Shown piece by piece: positions 42,285 to 50,804 of a DNA stretch of 64,000 nucleotides. How positions within the stretch are numbered: position 1 is the first letter of the stretch; each line of letters opens with the position of its first letter. The DNA is from Ruegeria atlantica (GTDB taxonomy: Bacteria > Pseudomonadota > Alphaproteobacteria > Rhodobacterales > Rhodobacteraceae), in assembly GCF_001458195.1 (NCBI RefSeq), contig NZ_CYPU01000072.1, positions 1-64,000 on the forward strand. Reading direction: 5' to 3'. A program made the translations under genes and the position numbers. The notes under the pieces were generated by a model. It searched no databases and had not been told where the DNA came from. It worked only from the letters and a program-made list of their open reading frames with translations.

Positions 42285-43613
42285 ATGCTCTGGAATACTC
42301 TCAATCAAACCGTAGAACTGGGCTGGGATTTTTACCTGCCCGTCATTCTGTTCGTTGTGCTGATCGCCATGGCTGTTCCGGTTTGGGCGGCGATTGGTTC
42401 TGCTGCCATCGTGATGTTGGTCATGTCGGGCGATCTACCGCTGAGCCTGGTGGGCGAGAGTCTGTTTACCGGGATCGACGCCTTTGCCCTGACAGCCGTG
42501 CCGCTGTTTATCCTGACAGGTGACGTGCTGGTCCGTACCGGTTTATCACGTAAATTCCTGGATGTGGCTGAGGCGCTGACTTGCTTCGCCAAGGGCGGGT
42601 TTGGCTCGGCCACCGTTCTGGTTTGCGGCATGTTCGCCGCCATTTCGGGTTCGGATGCCGCTGGCGCGGCCGCTGTCGGTCGCATGACCATCAACCGGTT
42701 GGTCGAAAGCGGGTATCCGCGCCCCTACGCCTGCGCCTTGGTCGCGGCGGGGGCTTGTACCGGCATCCTGATCCCACCGTCGATTGCCTATATCATCATT
42801 GGCCTCGTTCTGGGGATTTCTGCGTCGACCTTGTTCCTGGCTGCCTTGATCCCCGGTCTGGCCATTCTGATTTCGATCCTGATCACCAACATCATCATGA
42901 ACCGTCTGTACGCCTATGAGGGTGGCGGCTTGATGACCATGGGCGAGTGGCTGGCCAATTTGGGTAAAGCGCTGAAGTCCGGCTGGTACGCGTTTATCGT
43001 GCCCGGAATTATCTTCTACGGCATCTTCTCGGGTCGCCTGACCCCGACCGAGGCGGGTGCCACCGCCGTGGTTGTCACCATCATCATGGGGTTCATTATG
43101 CGCACCCTGACACTGGCTGACTTTCCGTCGATGCTGGTCAGCTCAGCCAAGGTGAACGGGGTGATCCTGCCGATCATTGCCTTTTCGGCCCCCCTGGCCG
43201 AGGCGCTGGCGATCATGGGCGTGCCTCAGGGGTTCGTCGCCTCGATCACTTCGCTGACCGACGATCCGTACCTGCTGATCCTGCTGATGATCGGTATCCT
43301 GATTGCTGCGGGCTGCGTGATGGAAACGACCCCCAACATCGTGATACTCGCCCCGATCCTTAAACCGTTGGCCGATAACATCGGAATGAACGAAATTCAA
43401 TTCTGCATCATGATGATTACCGCGCTGGGTGTCGGGTTTATCACGCCGCCGCTTGGCCTGAACCTGTTCGTCGTATCTGGCATTACAGGTGAGTCCATTC
43501 TGAAGATTGCGGCCCGTGCTATTCCATTCGTATTAACAATGCTGATCGTAGTTCTTCTGATTGCTTACGTTCCGGCGGTTTCGACCACTTTGCTTCCTGA
43601 AATCTACCAATAG
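42285..43613 (+). CDS. hpsM: TRAP transporter large membrane subunit (DctM family)
   Basis: A 442-aa protein with about 12 hydrophobic segments and the DctM signatures: AVPLFILTGDVLVRTGLSRK, MFAAISGSDAAGAAAVGRMT, AGACTGILIPPSIAYIIIG, and LTPTEAGATAVVVTIIMG. It imports the ligand of the receptor with sodium. HpsN follows after 12 bases, so the transporter and catabolic genes are one unit. Confidence 0.88.
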   Translation: MLWNTLNQTVELGWDFYLPVILFVVLIAMAVPVWAAIGSAAIVMLVMSGDLPLSLVGESLFTGIDAFALTAVPLFILTGDVLVRTGLSRKFLDVAEALTCFAKGGFGSATVLVCGMFAAISGSDAAGAAAVGRMTINRLVESGYPRPYACALVAAGACTGILIPPSIAYIIIGLVLGISASTLFLAALIPGLAILISILITNIIMNRLYAYEGGGLMTMGEWLANLGKALKSGWYAFIVPGIIFYGIFSGRLTPTEAGATAVVVTIIMGFIMRTLTLADFPSMLVSSAKVNGVILPIIAFSAPLAEALAIMGVPQGFVASITSLTDDPYLLILLMIGILIAAGCVMETTPNIVILAPILKPLADNIGMNEIQFCIMMITALGVGFITPPLGLNLFVVSGITGESILKIAARAIPFVLTMLIVVLLIAYVPAVSTTLLPEIYQ

Positions 43614-43625
43614 GACCTACTGAAT

Positions 43626-44933
43626 ATGCCTCGCGACTATCTGAAAAAGGCGACCCTGACGGCTCAATCTCATGCCACGGAAGTGCATGATACAGTGAAA
43701 ACAATCCTTGCCGACATTGAGGCTGGCGGGGATGCCAAAGCGCTGGAATACGCAGTCAAGTTCGACAAGTTTGACGGCAACGTGTTGATGACCGCCGATG
43801 AGATCGAGGCCGCCTGCGCGCTTGTTCCCGAAAGGCTCAAGGCGGATATTCGGTTTGCTCACGACAACGTTCGCAGGTTTGCTGAAACGCAGAAATCCAC
43901 AGTGTCTGACGTCGAGATGGAAATTGTCCCGGGCTTTATCGCCGGCCAAAAGGCCATCCCTGTGGACGCGGCTGGCTGCTATGTGCCCGGCGGGCGCTAT
44001 AGCCATATTGCCAGCGCGATCATGACGGTCACTACGGCAAAGGTTGCCGGGTGCCGCCACATCACAGCCTGTTCGCCGCCACGTCCGGGTGAAGGCGTGG
44101 CGCCTGCGATTGTCTATGCAGCGCATATCTGCGGTGCAGACAGCATTTTGGCCATGGGCGGCGTTCAGGGCGTGGCCGCCATGACCTATGGTTTGTTCGG
44201 CCTGCCGAGCGCAAATATTCTTGTGGGCCCAGGCAATCAGTTTGTGGCCGAGGCTAAACGTATTCTCTATGGCAAAGTCGGCATCGACATGATTGCCGGG
44301 CCGACGGACAGCCTGATCCTTGCGGACGGTGCCGCAGATGCGCATGTAGTTGCCACCGATTTGGTGAGCCAGGCGGAACACGGGTACAATTCTCCGGTTT
44401 GGTTGGTGACAGATGACCGGGACCTAGCGCAAAAAGTCATGGAGTTGGTGCCAGCACTGATCGAGGATCTGCCTGAACTCAACCGGGAAAACGCCTTTGC
44501 TGCGTGGCGCGATTATGCCGAAGTTATCGTCTGTTCAGATCGTGAAGAAATGGCGGCCTGTTCGGACGACTATGCACCCGAACACCTGACCGTTCAGGCC
44601 GAGGACCTGGATTGGTGGCTGGGTCGGTTGACCTGCTATGGATCGCTGTTTCTGGGTGAAGAAACAACAGTGTCCTACGGTGACAAGGCGACTGGTACGA
44701 ACCACGTTCTGCCGACATCCGGCGCGGCCAGCTATACCGGCGGCTTGAGCGTTCACAAATACATGAAGATCGTCACATGGCAGCGCGCTACACGCGAAGG
44801 CTCGAAATCCATTGCCGAGGCGACCGCTCGTATTTCCCGGCTGGAAGGCATGGAAGGGCATGCGCGGGCTGCAGACGTGCGCCTTGCCAAATACTTCCCT
44901 GACGAACAGTTCAACCTGACCGCCGATGAATGA
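43626..44933 (+). CDS. hpsN: Sulfopropanediol 3-dehydrogenase, HpsN-like (histidinol dehydrogenase homologue)
   Basis: A 435-aa HisD-superfamily enzyme: zinc ligands lie in SQAEHGYNSP, GDKATGTNHVLPT and MEGHARAAD, and the catalytic Glu-His in YAPEHLTV. GPGNQFVAEAKRILYGKVGIDMIAGP is the HisD signature. It differs from the true hisD at 3.5 kb and sits in a TRAP / SDR / alcohol dehydrogenase operon exactly like HpsN, which oxidises (R)-DHPS to (R)-sulfolactate in two NAD-dependent steps. Most databases would label it histidinol dehydrogenase. The SDR gene overlaps its 3' end by eight bases. Confidence 0.82.
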   Translation: MPRDYLKKATLTAQSHATEVHDTVKTILADIEAGGDAKALEYAVKFDKFDGNVLMTADEIEAACALVPERLKADIRFAHDNVRRFAETQKSTVSDVEMEIVPGFIAGQKAIPVDAAGCYVPGGRYSHIASAIMTVTTAKVAGCRHITACSPPRPGEGVAPAIVYAAHICGADSILAMGGVQGVAAMTYGLFGLPSANILVGPGNQFVAEAKRILYGKVGIDMIAGPTDSLILADGAADAHVVATDLVSQAEHGYNSPVWLVTDDRDLAQKVMELVPALIEDLPELNRENAFAAWRDYAEVIVCSDREEMAACSDDYAPEHLTVQAEDLDWWLGRLTCYGSLFLGEETTVSYGDKATGTNHVLPTSGAASYTGGLSVHKYMKIVTWQRATREGSKSIAEATARISRLEGMEGHARAADVRLAKYFPDEQFNLTADE

Positions 44934-45687
44934 TCCGCGCGCGTTGTTCGATCTGACCGGGCGTGTCGCTTGCGTGACCGGCGCAAGCGCGGGCCTTGGG
45001 CGTCGTACGGCGATTGTGTTGGCCTCAGCGGGTGCGTGCGTCGTTGGTGTCGCCCGTCGACCGGAAGCACTGGCAGATTTGCAAGCTGAAGGGGGCGACA
45101 GCGTGGCCACAGTTGTTGCCGACGTGGCCGATCGGTCGCGCATGGCATCGCTCACCGAAGAGGTCTCAGCCAGTTTTGGCGCGCCGGACATCATTGTACA
45201 TGCGGCGGGCATCAACACGCGCGAAGTGGCCGATGACGTGACCGCCGAAGGCTGGGACAAGACGCTTGAGCTGAACCTGAGCGCCCCGTTCTTCCTAAGC
45301 CAGGCATTGGTGCCTGCGATGAAAGCTCGGGGGTGGGGGCGGATCGTGAATTTCGCCTCGCTTCAGACCACGCGCGCTTTCCCGGGCGGTATTGCTTATG
45401 GAGCCAGCAAGGCCGGGGTTGGGCAACTGACGCGGGCCATGGCCGAGGCTTGGTCCGCTGACGGCATCACTGCAAACGCCATCGGGCCGGGGTTTTTCCC
45501 GACCGAGCTAACGCAGGCCGTTTTCGATGACCCCGACCGGGCAAATCGTAACGCGGCGCAAACCTGCATGAACCGGAACGGGCAGATGGAGGATATCGAT
45601 GGGCCGATCCTGTTCCTGTGCTCACGGGCGTCCGACTACGTCACAGGGCAAGTTTTGATGGTCGACGGAGGGTTTACAGCGAAATGA
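44926..45687 (+). CDS. hpsO: Short-chain dehydrogenase, HpsO-like
   Basis: A 253-aa classical SDR: the cofactor motif is VTGASAGLGRRTA, the NAAG equivalent is VHAAGIN, the catalytic Ser falls in VNFASLQTT, and YGASK carries the Tyr-Lys pair. In DHPS degraders an SDR and an alcohol dehydrogenase (HpsO and HpsP) are thought to interconvert the DHPS enantiomers through a 2-oxo intermediate so that HpsN can act. The symbol is given by gene order (N-O-P) and is an inference. It overlaps hpsN and the next gene (ATGA). Confidence 0.75.
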   Translation: MNDPRALFDLTGRVACVTGASAGLGRRTAIVLASAGACVVGVARRPEALADLQAEGGDSVATVVADVADRSRMASLTEEVSASFGAPDIIVHAAGINTREVADDVTAEGWDKTLELNLSAPFFLSQALVPAMKARGWGRIVNFASLQTTRAFPGGIAYGASKAGVGQLTRAMAEAWSADGITANAIGPGFFPTELTQAVFDDPDRANRNAAQTCMNRNGQMEDIDGPILFLCSRASDYVTGQVLMVDGGFTAK

Positions 45688-46664
45688 AAGCGCTTGTTTA
45701 TCAGGGTGTTGAGCATTTGGCCTATGAGGACGTACCAGATGCTGCGCCCGACATAGGTGAGCAATTGATCCGGGTCGAGGCCGTCGGGATTTGCGGCTCG
45801 GATATGCACGCCTATTTGGGTCACGACGCGCGCCGACCTGCACCACTTATTCTGGGCCACGAGGCCGCAGGGACGATTGTTGGAGGTCCACGCGACGGTA
45901 CGCGCGTAACGATCAATCCTTTGGTCAACTGCGGTGTCTGCCCGGCGTGTGAGGCAAGTCGGGAAAACCTGTGCCCCATCCGGCAGATCATCTCGATGCC
46001 ACCGCGTGAAGGGGCTTTTGCCCAATATGTCGCAATGCCGGATGCAAATCTGGTTGAGGTGCCGGACCACGTATCATTTCAGCAGGCCGCTTTGGCTGAG
46101 CCATTGGCGGTTAGCTGGCATGCGGTTCGTTTGGGCCTTGAGGCGCTGCATCAGGGAATGGCGCGTGATGCGTTGGTGATTGGCGGCGGCGCGATTGGTG
46201 TGGCGGCAGCTTTGGCACTGGCGGCGGCCGGCGTTGACGATATTGTCATCATCGAACCGAATGATATGCGGCGCGCCTATTTACAGAGTTTGGGCTCTTT
46301 CAATGTGGTTGAAGCCACGGATGATACGTTCTCACTGGTTGTTGACGCAGTGGGGTATTCTGCGACCCGTGCTGCCGCTTCCCATCACGTTCAGCCGGGC
46401 GGCGTTATCGTGCATGTTGGGTTGGGTGAGGATGCTGGCGGTTTGGATATACGTCGTATGACCTTGCAGGAGATCGCGTTTATCGGCACCTATACTTATA
46501 CTGCCGAGGATTTCAGAAAAACCGCGCAGGCGATTTTCGATGGCCGTTTGGGCCCGTTGAACTGGATACAGGAACGGGCCTTGTCTGAAGCTGCCGACGC
46601 CTTTCGCGATTTGCGGAAAGGTGCTGTGGCCGCACCTAAGATCATCCTCGCACCCTGGGTCTAG
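45684..46664 (+). CDS. hpsP: Zinc-type alcohol dehydrogenase, HpsP-like
   Basis: A 326-aa medium-chain dehydrogenase. Catalytic zinc ligands are Cys in AVGICGSDMHAY and His-Glu in GHEAAG, and the structural zinc site is NCGVCPACEASRENLC. The Rossmann motif is VIGGGAIGVAAAL. It is threonine-dehydrogenase-like in layout. The ATG at 45684 overlaps the SDR stop with GGAGGG upstream. The proposed role is 2-oxidation/reduction of DHPS with the SDR to convert (S)- to (R)-DHPS; this rests on gene order. Confidence 0.75.
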   Translation: MKALVYQGVEHLAYEDVPDAAPDIGEQLIRVEAVGICGSDMHAYLGHDARRPAPLILGHEAAGTIVGGPRDGTRVTINPLVNCGVCPACEASRENLCPIRQIISMPPREGAFAQYVAMPDANLVEVPDHVSFQQAALAEPLAVSWHAVRLGLEALHQGMARDALVIGGGAIGVAAALALAAAGVDDIVIIEPNDMRRAYLQSLGSFNVVEATDDTFSLVVDAVGYSATRAAASHHVQPGGVIVHVGLGEDAGGLDIRRMTLQEIAFIGTYTYTAEDFRKTAQAIFDGRLGPLNWIQERALSEAADAFRDLRKGAVAAPKIILAPWV

Positions 46665-46687
46665 TCCAGGCAGAAACGGAGGTATTC

Positions 46688-47098
46688 ATGTATAAAAAAA
46701 TTCTCGTCCCAATGGCGCTGGATCATGGGATTTCGCCGCACACTTTGGAAATCGCCAAAGCCTTGTCGGCAGAAGGGGCCGAGATCGTGGCCCTGCATGT
46801 CTACGAGATGCCTCAGGGCTCTGTCAGTGCCTATCTCGACAAGGATGTCGTCGCCGAAGGCTTTCGCGCGGCACGCACCTTGTTGCGGGAAAAAGTTTCG
46901 GGGCTTGAAGGTGTTCAGGCCGAGATTGTCAAAGGTCACACGGCTCGCACGGTGATCGACTTTGCGACACAAAACAAATTTGACTGCATCGTCATCGGTT
47001 CGCATGAACCGGGTGTCAGCGATTATTTTCTGGGATCGACCGCCTCGCGTGTCGTCCGTCATGCGCCTTGCGCCGTGCACGTGCACCGCGGGCTGTAA
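46688..47098 (+). CDS. Universal stress protein (UspA family)
   Basis: A 136-aa UspA-fold protein: N-terminal strand YKKILVPMALD, and the nucleotide-binding loop near the C-terminus, CIVIGSHEPGVSDYFLGSTASRVVRHAPCAVHVHR, which fits the G-2x-G-9x-G(S/T) ATP-binding pattern in relaxed form. It lies 23 bases behind hpsP and before comD, inside the operon. Usp genes often accompany TRAP transporters, sometimes as regulators; its role here is unknown. Confidence 0.88.
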   Translation: MYKKILVPMALDHGISPHTLEIAKALSAEGAEIVALHVYEMPQGSVSAYLDKDVVAEGFRAARTLLREKVSGLEGVQAEIVKGHTARTVIDFATQNKFDCIVIGSHEPGVSDYFLGSTASRVVRHAPCAVHVHRGL

Positions 47099-47145
47099 CC
47101 CGTCAATCGCGCCTATAGCGCCCATACAGGACTTACATATCGGAC

Positions 47146-47652
47146 ATGAACATAGACAAAAAGATCACCGACGATCTGGTGGCCAACGACATCTCATTTG
47201 TCACCACGGTTCCGTGCAAGCAATTGGCCGGCGTCATCGACGAAATCGATGCGCGTGAAGACATCTTTCACGTTCCGTCGAACAAAGAGGATGAAGGCAT
47301 GGGCCTGTGTGCTGGTGCCTGGATGGGCGGCAAACGCCCCGCGATAATCATGCAGAACACTGCCATCGGCGTAACCATCAACACGTTGGCGACGTTGATC
47401 CAATACTACCGTATGCCATTGCCGATGTTGATCTCATATCGCGGAGAGTTGCGCGAACCCGTCGCCTGCCAGGTCGAGATGGCGGTGCATACCAAGGCGC
47501 TTCTGGCACAGATGAACATCCCGACCTACCACTTCCATCATCAGGCAGATGTCGAGGAGCTGGATGCGATCCTGAAATACACCTTCATGTGCAACAAGCC
47601 GGTCGCCATTCTGACCGACGCCAATTTCTGGGGAGGCTATGGCGACCAATGA
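47146..47652 (+). CDS. comD: Sulfopyruvate decarboxylase alpha subunit (ComD)
   Basis: A 168-aa protein that corresponds to the N-terminal pyrimidine-binding half of thiamine-diphosphate decarboxylases. The segment HVPSNKEDEGMGLCAGAWMGGKRPAI holds the conserved Glu that activates the cofactor, and MQNTAIGVTINTLATL is typical of sulfopyruvate and phosphonopyruvate decarboxylases. With the beta subunit it would convert 3-sulfopyruvate to sulfoacetaldehyde. Phosphonopyruvate decarboxylase is the main alternative; the sulfonate operon favours sulfopyruvate. The stop overlaps comE by four bases. Confidence 0.82.
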   Translation: MNIDKKITDDLVANDISFVTTVPCKQLAGVIDEIDAREDIFHVPSNKEDEGMGLCAGAWMGGKRPAIIMQNTAIGVTINTLATLIQYYRMPLPMLISYRGELREPVACQVEMAVHTKALLAQMNIPTYHFHHQADVEELDAILKYTFMCNKPVAILTDANFWGGYGDQ

Positions 47653-48206
47653 TCCGTTCTGAAATCCTGAAAGAAATCGCGCCGATCCTGCGGGATCAAT
47701 TGGTTGTCTGCAACATCGGCATTCCCAGCCAGGAGCTGCACGCCATCGACGACCAGCCCACCAATTTCTACATGCTGGGCACAATGGGGTTGGCCTCAAG
47801 CATCGGCCTGGGTCTGGCCTTGTCTCAGCCAAAGCCGGTCATCGTAATCGACGGTGACGGGTCCATCCTGACCAACCTCGGCACCTTGCCGACCATCGCC
47901 AACAACGTGGCTGACAATTACATCTTGCTGATTGTCGATAACGGATCTTATGGGTCGACCGGAGATCAGCCGACTTACGCGGGCAAAAAGACATCGCTGG
48001 CGGCTGTGGCGCAGGCCTGTGGTTGCGAGAATGTGGTCGAGTGCCAGGCCGAAGACACTGGCGCCGCATTGCAGGCAGCGCTCGACAGCGGCCAAATGAC
48101 AATCATCGTCAGCAAGTGCGAAAGCGGCAATGCCAAGATGCCGGTAATCACGATGGACCCAGTTGTGATCCGCGACCGCTTTATGAAGGCCGTCCAAGCG
48201 TCATAA
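47649..48206 (+). CDS. comE: Sulfopyruvate decarboxylase beta subunit (ComE)
   Basis: A 185-aa protein matching the pyrophosphate-binding half of thiamine-diphosphate decarboxylases. The cofactor motif G-D-G (residues 69-71) begins IVIDGDGSILTNLGTL, followed by NNVADNYILLIVDNGSYGSTGDQPTY. N-terminal ILRDQLVVCNIGIPSQELHAI matches ComE-type subunits. It overlaps comD (ATGA), and an intrinsic terminator follows at 48235, so it is the last gene of the operon. Confidence 0.82.
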   Translation: MIRSEILKEIAPILRDQLVVCNIGIPSQELHAIDDQPTNFYMLGTMGLASSIGLGLALSQPKPVIVIDGDGSILTNLGTLPTIANNVADNYILLIVDNGSYGSTGDQPTYAGKKTSLAAVAQACGCENVVECQAEDTGAALQAALDSGQMTIIVSKCESGNAKMPVITMDPVVIRDRFMKAVQAS

Positions 48207-48234
48207 AGAAGTCGACCTGCAGGTATTCAGCTTA

Positions 48235-48262
48235 CGCCGTCCCGTTCGGGGCGGCGTTTCTT
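48235..48262 (+). terminator. Intrinsic terminator of the DHPS operon
   Basis: ACGCCGTCCC (48235-48244) pairs with GGGGCGGCGT (48249-48258) over a GTTC tetraloop with one G-T pair, followed by TTTCTTT. It ends the transcription unit that begins at the LacI operators. Confidence 0.88.
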
Positions 48263-48368
48263 TGGTCGATTGCACCTCAATTTGATGCAGTTTCCTGAAT
48301 GTGATGTGACGCTACGTAAAGTGAATTTCAAAAACATTTTTAGAAGTTTCATCGCAAGGGGGAAAATT

Positions 48369-49667
48369 ATGAAATTCAAATTGCTTGCGCAGAGTGTACT
48401 TATCGGTGCCGGGCTGTTGATGGTTGGCCTAACGCCGGCGCAGTCTCAGACCCGCGAGGAAAGTCAGGGCATGGTTCTGCTGCGCGGTCTGCCGACGTTG
48501 GATACAAATCACAGCATCGCGATTGTCGAGCTGGATCCGGAATCCGACCAGTTCGGAGAGCTACTGAGTGAAGTTGAGCAGCCCGATATTCAGCATCCAT
48601 TGCATCACCTCTACTACAGCCCGAATGGGCGTCTCTATTCGACCGGGTTGGACCCATCCTGCAGTCTGGCTGAAATTGGACTGTCCCACGATTCCGGCGG
48701 AACGCCGGTGATTGAGGGCTTTACCTGTCTGGATACCCAAGGGCAGATCGTTGGCGAGGACATCATGTGGGCCACGTCGAACGGGCAGGAGTATATGTTC
48801 GTGACCTTCATGGGTGGCACTGGAGGCGATGATGGCGGCTCGGTCGGTGTTTTCGACACACAGACCAACGAGGTGGTCAAAATTATCGAAGCACGCAAAA
48901 GCCAAGTCGGCGAGGGTGAGCCATATATCATGTACCCACACGGGATATCTGCGTTCGACGACCGCATGGTGGTCACTTCGACGATACATCCCGATATGAC
49001 GACTGGCGTTGGAAATGTGTTGACGATCATAGACCTCAACACGCTTGAACCCATCCAAAACATCGTGGTGGAAAACGAAAAGCCGTTGGATTTTCCGTCT
49101 TCACCTGTCGAGGTGCTGTTCGCACGGCCTGACATGCATGCTGACATTGAACCGGCCATTCTGGCCAATACGATGTTCGGGTTCGAGACCTGGAAAATTC
49201 CCTATGACGCCGGTTCCAAAACCTTTGGTGAAGCCGAAGTCATATACAGTGGCGTGGCCAATGAAACCGCTGTTCCGCTGGAGTTCTATGGCACTGAAGA
49301 TGAGCTGTTCATCTCTCATGGATTGCCGGGTGTCGTGAAACGCTATGAACTGGCCGCACTGCCCGAGCTTGTGTCCAGCGGGCCGGACATCGTTGCCGAT
49401 CCGGGTGCACATCACATGATCTTTTTCACGTCCGCTTCCGGCCGAGACCTGATCGCCGTTCAAAATAACCTGCTCAATCTGGGCAACGCAGCTGATGACG
49501 ACCCAACGGATGTGGATTTTATTGCCGACCTGAACGCACACACGATCACGATCCATGATCTTGAGACGGGCGAACGTATCGCCGAGGTCAATTTCAAGGA
49601 GAGCTACAACAAAGGCGTGGACAACGTTGAAGGGCTGTTTGGTTCGGGTTTTGTGCACCACCATTAA
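48369..49667 (+). CDS. Exported beta-propeller protein, SBP56/methanethiol-oxidase-like
   Basis: A 432-aa protein with a signal peptide (KLLAQSVLIGAGLLMVGLTP, then AQS). The remainder has repeated propeller blades: SIAIVELDPESDQFGELL, YMFVTFMGG, GSVGVFDTQTNEVVKII, NVLTIIDLNTLEPIQNI and HTITIHDLETGERI. Adjacent His79-His80 in HPLHHLYYS and His in YPHGIS and SHGLPG recall conserved histidines of the copper enzyme SBP56 (methanethiol oxidase), but overall similarity is low. A GGGGGA ribosome binding site precedes ATG 48369. It leads an operon with MbnH- and MbnP-like genes. Confidence 0.65.
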   Translation: MKFKLLAQSVLIGAGLLMVGLTPAQSQTREESQGMVLLRGLPTLDTNHSIAIVELDPESDQFGELLSEVEQPDIQHPLHHLYYSPNGRLYSTGLDPSCSLAEIGLSHDSGGTPVIEGFTCLDTQGQIVGEDIMWATSNGQEYMFVTFMGGTGGDDGGSVGVFDTQTNEVVKIIEARKSQVGEGEPYIMYPHGISAFDDRMVVTSTIHPDMTTGVGNVLTIIDLNTLEPIQNIVVENEKPLDFPSSPVEVLFARPDMHADIEPAILANTMFGFETWKIPYDAGSKTFGEAEVIYSGVANETAVPLEFYGTEDELFISHGLPGVVKRYELAALPELVSSGPDIVADPGAHHMIFFTSASGRDLIAVQNNLLNLGNAADDDPTDVDFIADLNAHTITIHDLETGERIAEVNFKESYNKGVDNVEGLFGSGFVHHH

Positions 49668-49682
49668 TGCTCTGGGGGCGTT

Positions 49683-50804
49683 ATGCTTCGGGTGTTTTTG
49701 ACAGCGGCCGTCGCCGTGATGGTCGCGGCGACGGCGTGGGTTTTCTGGGACCGCGCACGCGGGTCGACGGCGACGCCGATTGCTGGCTTCTCGGCGCCTT
49801 TTGTTTTCGGACGCTTTGCTGTGCCGCCGGACAACCCGCTGACGGAAGAGGCCTTTGCCCTTGGGCGCCACCTGTTCTACGACCCGATCCTGTCTGGCAA
49901 CAATCAGGTGTCCTGCGCGACATGCCATATGCAGGCTCTTGCCTTCACTGATGGTCTGGCAAAGTCGCCCGCATTGTCGGGCGGAGAGCTGGAGTTCAGC
50001 TCCATGAGTTTGATCAACCTTCTTTGGGGCCAAGAGCGGTTCTTCTGGGACGGTCGCGCAACGTCGTTGGAAGCGCAGGCTTTGATGCCGATTCAACACC
50101 CGGACGAGATGGACCAGGACTTGGATGCGCTGATCACGGAACTGCAGGCATCCCGCGACTATCGACGGATGTTCCGCAAGGCATACGGGGAAGTCAGCGC
50201 CGAAAACGTGGCCCGGGCGTTGTCGACCTTCATGCGAATGCTGATTTCGACGGATTCAAAATACGACAGGTTTCTGCGGGGCGAAGTGCGATTGACCGCG
50301 CAGGAAGAACATGGCCGCAAACTATTCATGGCGCATCCGGACACCAAGGTTTCATTGCGTGGTGGGAACTGCATCGACTGCCACAGCCAGTTTTTGACTT
50401 CCGGGTTTCGGGACGCGTTGGATGGGTTTTCAAACAATGGGCTGGATTCCGATGACGACCTGCCGGATGGCCTGATGGCCGTGACCGGCAATCCGGCGCA
50501 CAAGGGCTTCTTCAAAGTGCCGACACTGCGCAACATCGCAGTAACCGCGCCCTACATGCATGATGGCCGGTTCGAGACATTGGAAGAGGTCATGGATCAC
50601 TACAATGACGGGATTGTCGTCAGCGATACGCTCAGCCCTTTGATCCTTGAGGCCGACAATGCGCCAGAGGCCGGGCAAAACACTGTGGGCCTGCGGATGA
50701 CGCCCGGTGAGGTTCAGTCCATCATCGCGTTCCTGAACACGCTGACGGATGAGGGTTTTCTAACAAACACCCAGTTTTCCAATCCGTTCGAAGGAGACGG
50801 CTGA
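49683..50804 (+). CDS. Di-haem cytochrome c peroxidase/MauG family protein, MbnH-like
   Basis: A 373-aa protein with an N-terminal membrane anchor or signal (FLTAAVAVMVAATAWVFW) and two c-type haem sites, CATCH at 78-82 and CIDCH at 230-234. FFWDGRA and the C-terminal VPTLRNIAVTAPYMHDGRF are typical of the MauG/CcpA superfamily. MbnH is the member that oxidises a Trp in MbnP to kynurenine; this gene directly precedes an MbnP homologue (TGATG junction), which supports that identity. It acts in the periplasm. Confidence 0.85.
   Translation: MLRVFLTAAVAVMVAATAWVFWDRARGSTATPIAGFSAPFVFGRFAVPPDNPLTEEAFALGRHLFYDPILSGNNQVSCATCHMQALAFTDGLAKSPALSGGELEFSSMSLINLLWGQERFFWDGRATSLEAQALMPIQHPDEMDQDLDALITELQASRDYRRMFRKAYGEVSAENVARALSTFMRMLISTDSKYDRFLRGEVRLTAQEEHGRKLFMAHPDTKVSLRGGNCIDCHSQFLTSGFRDALDGFSNNGLDSDDDLPDGLMAVTGNPAHKGFFKVPTLRNIAVTAPYMHDGRFETLEEVMDHYNDGIVVSDTLSPLILEADNAPEAGQNTVGLRMTPGEVQSIIAFLNTLTDEGFLTNTQFSNPFEGDG

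Noticed and set aside
43617-44381. 254-codon minus-strand frame opposite hpsN
   Set aside because: Shadow of the HisD-type gene; no start signal and no family match.
43626-44933. Second histidinol dehydrogenase for histidine synthesis
   Set aside because: The true hisD is in the murA block; this copy is in a TRAP / SDR / ADH / ComDE operon, which fits HpsN.
47146-48206. Phosphonopyruvate decarboxylase
   Set aside because: That enzyme is usually one longer chain next to phosphonate synthesis genes; the split subunits and sulfonate operon favour ComDE.
48369-49667. Calling this protein a methanethiol oxidase (mtoX)
   Set aside because: The blade pattern and some histidines fit, but the SBP56 core motifs are too weakly matched to assign the name; kept as SBP56-like.
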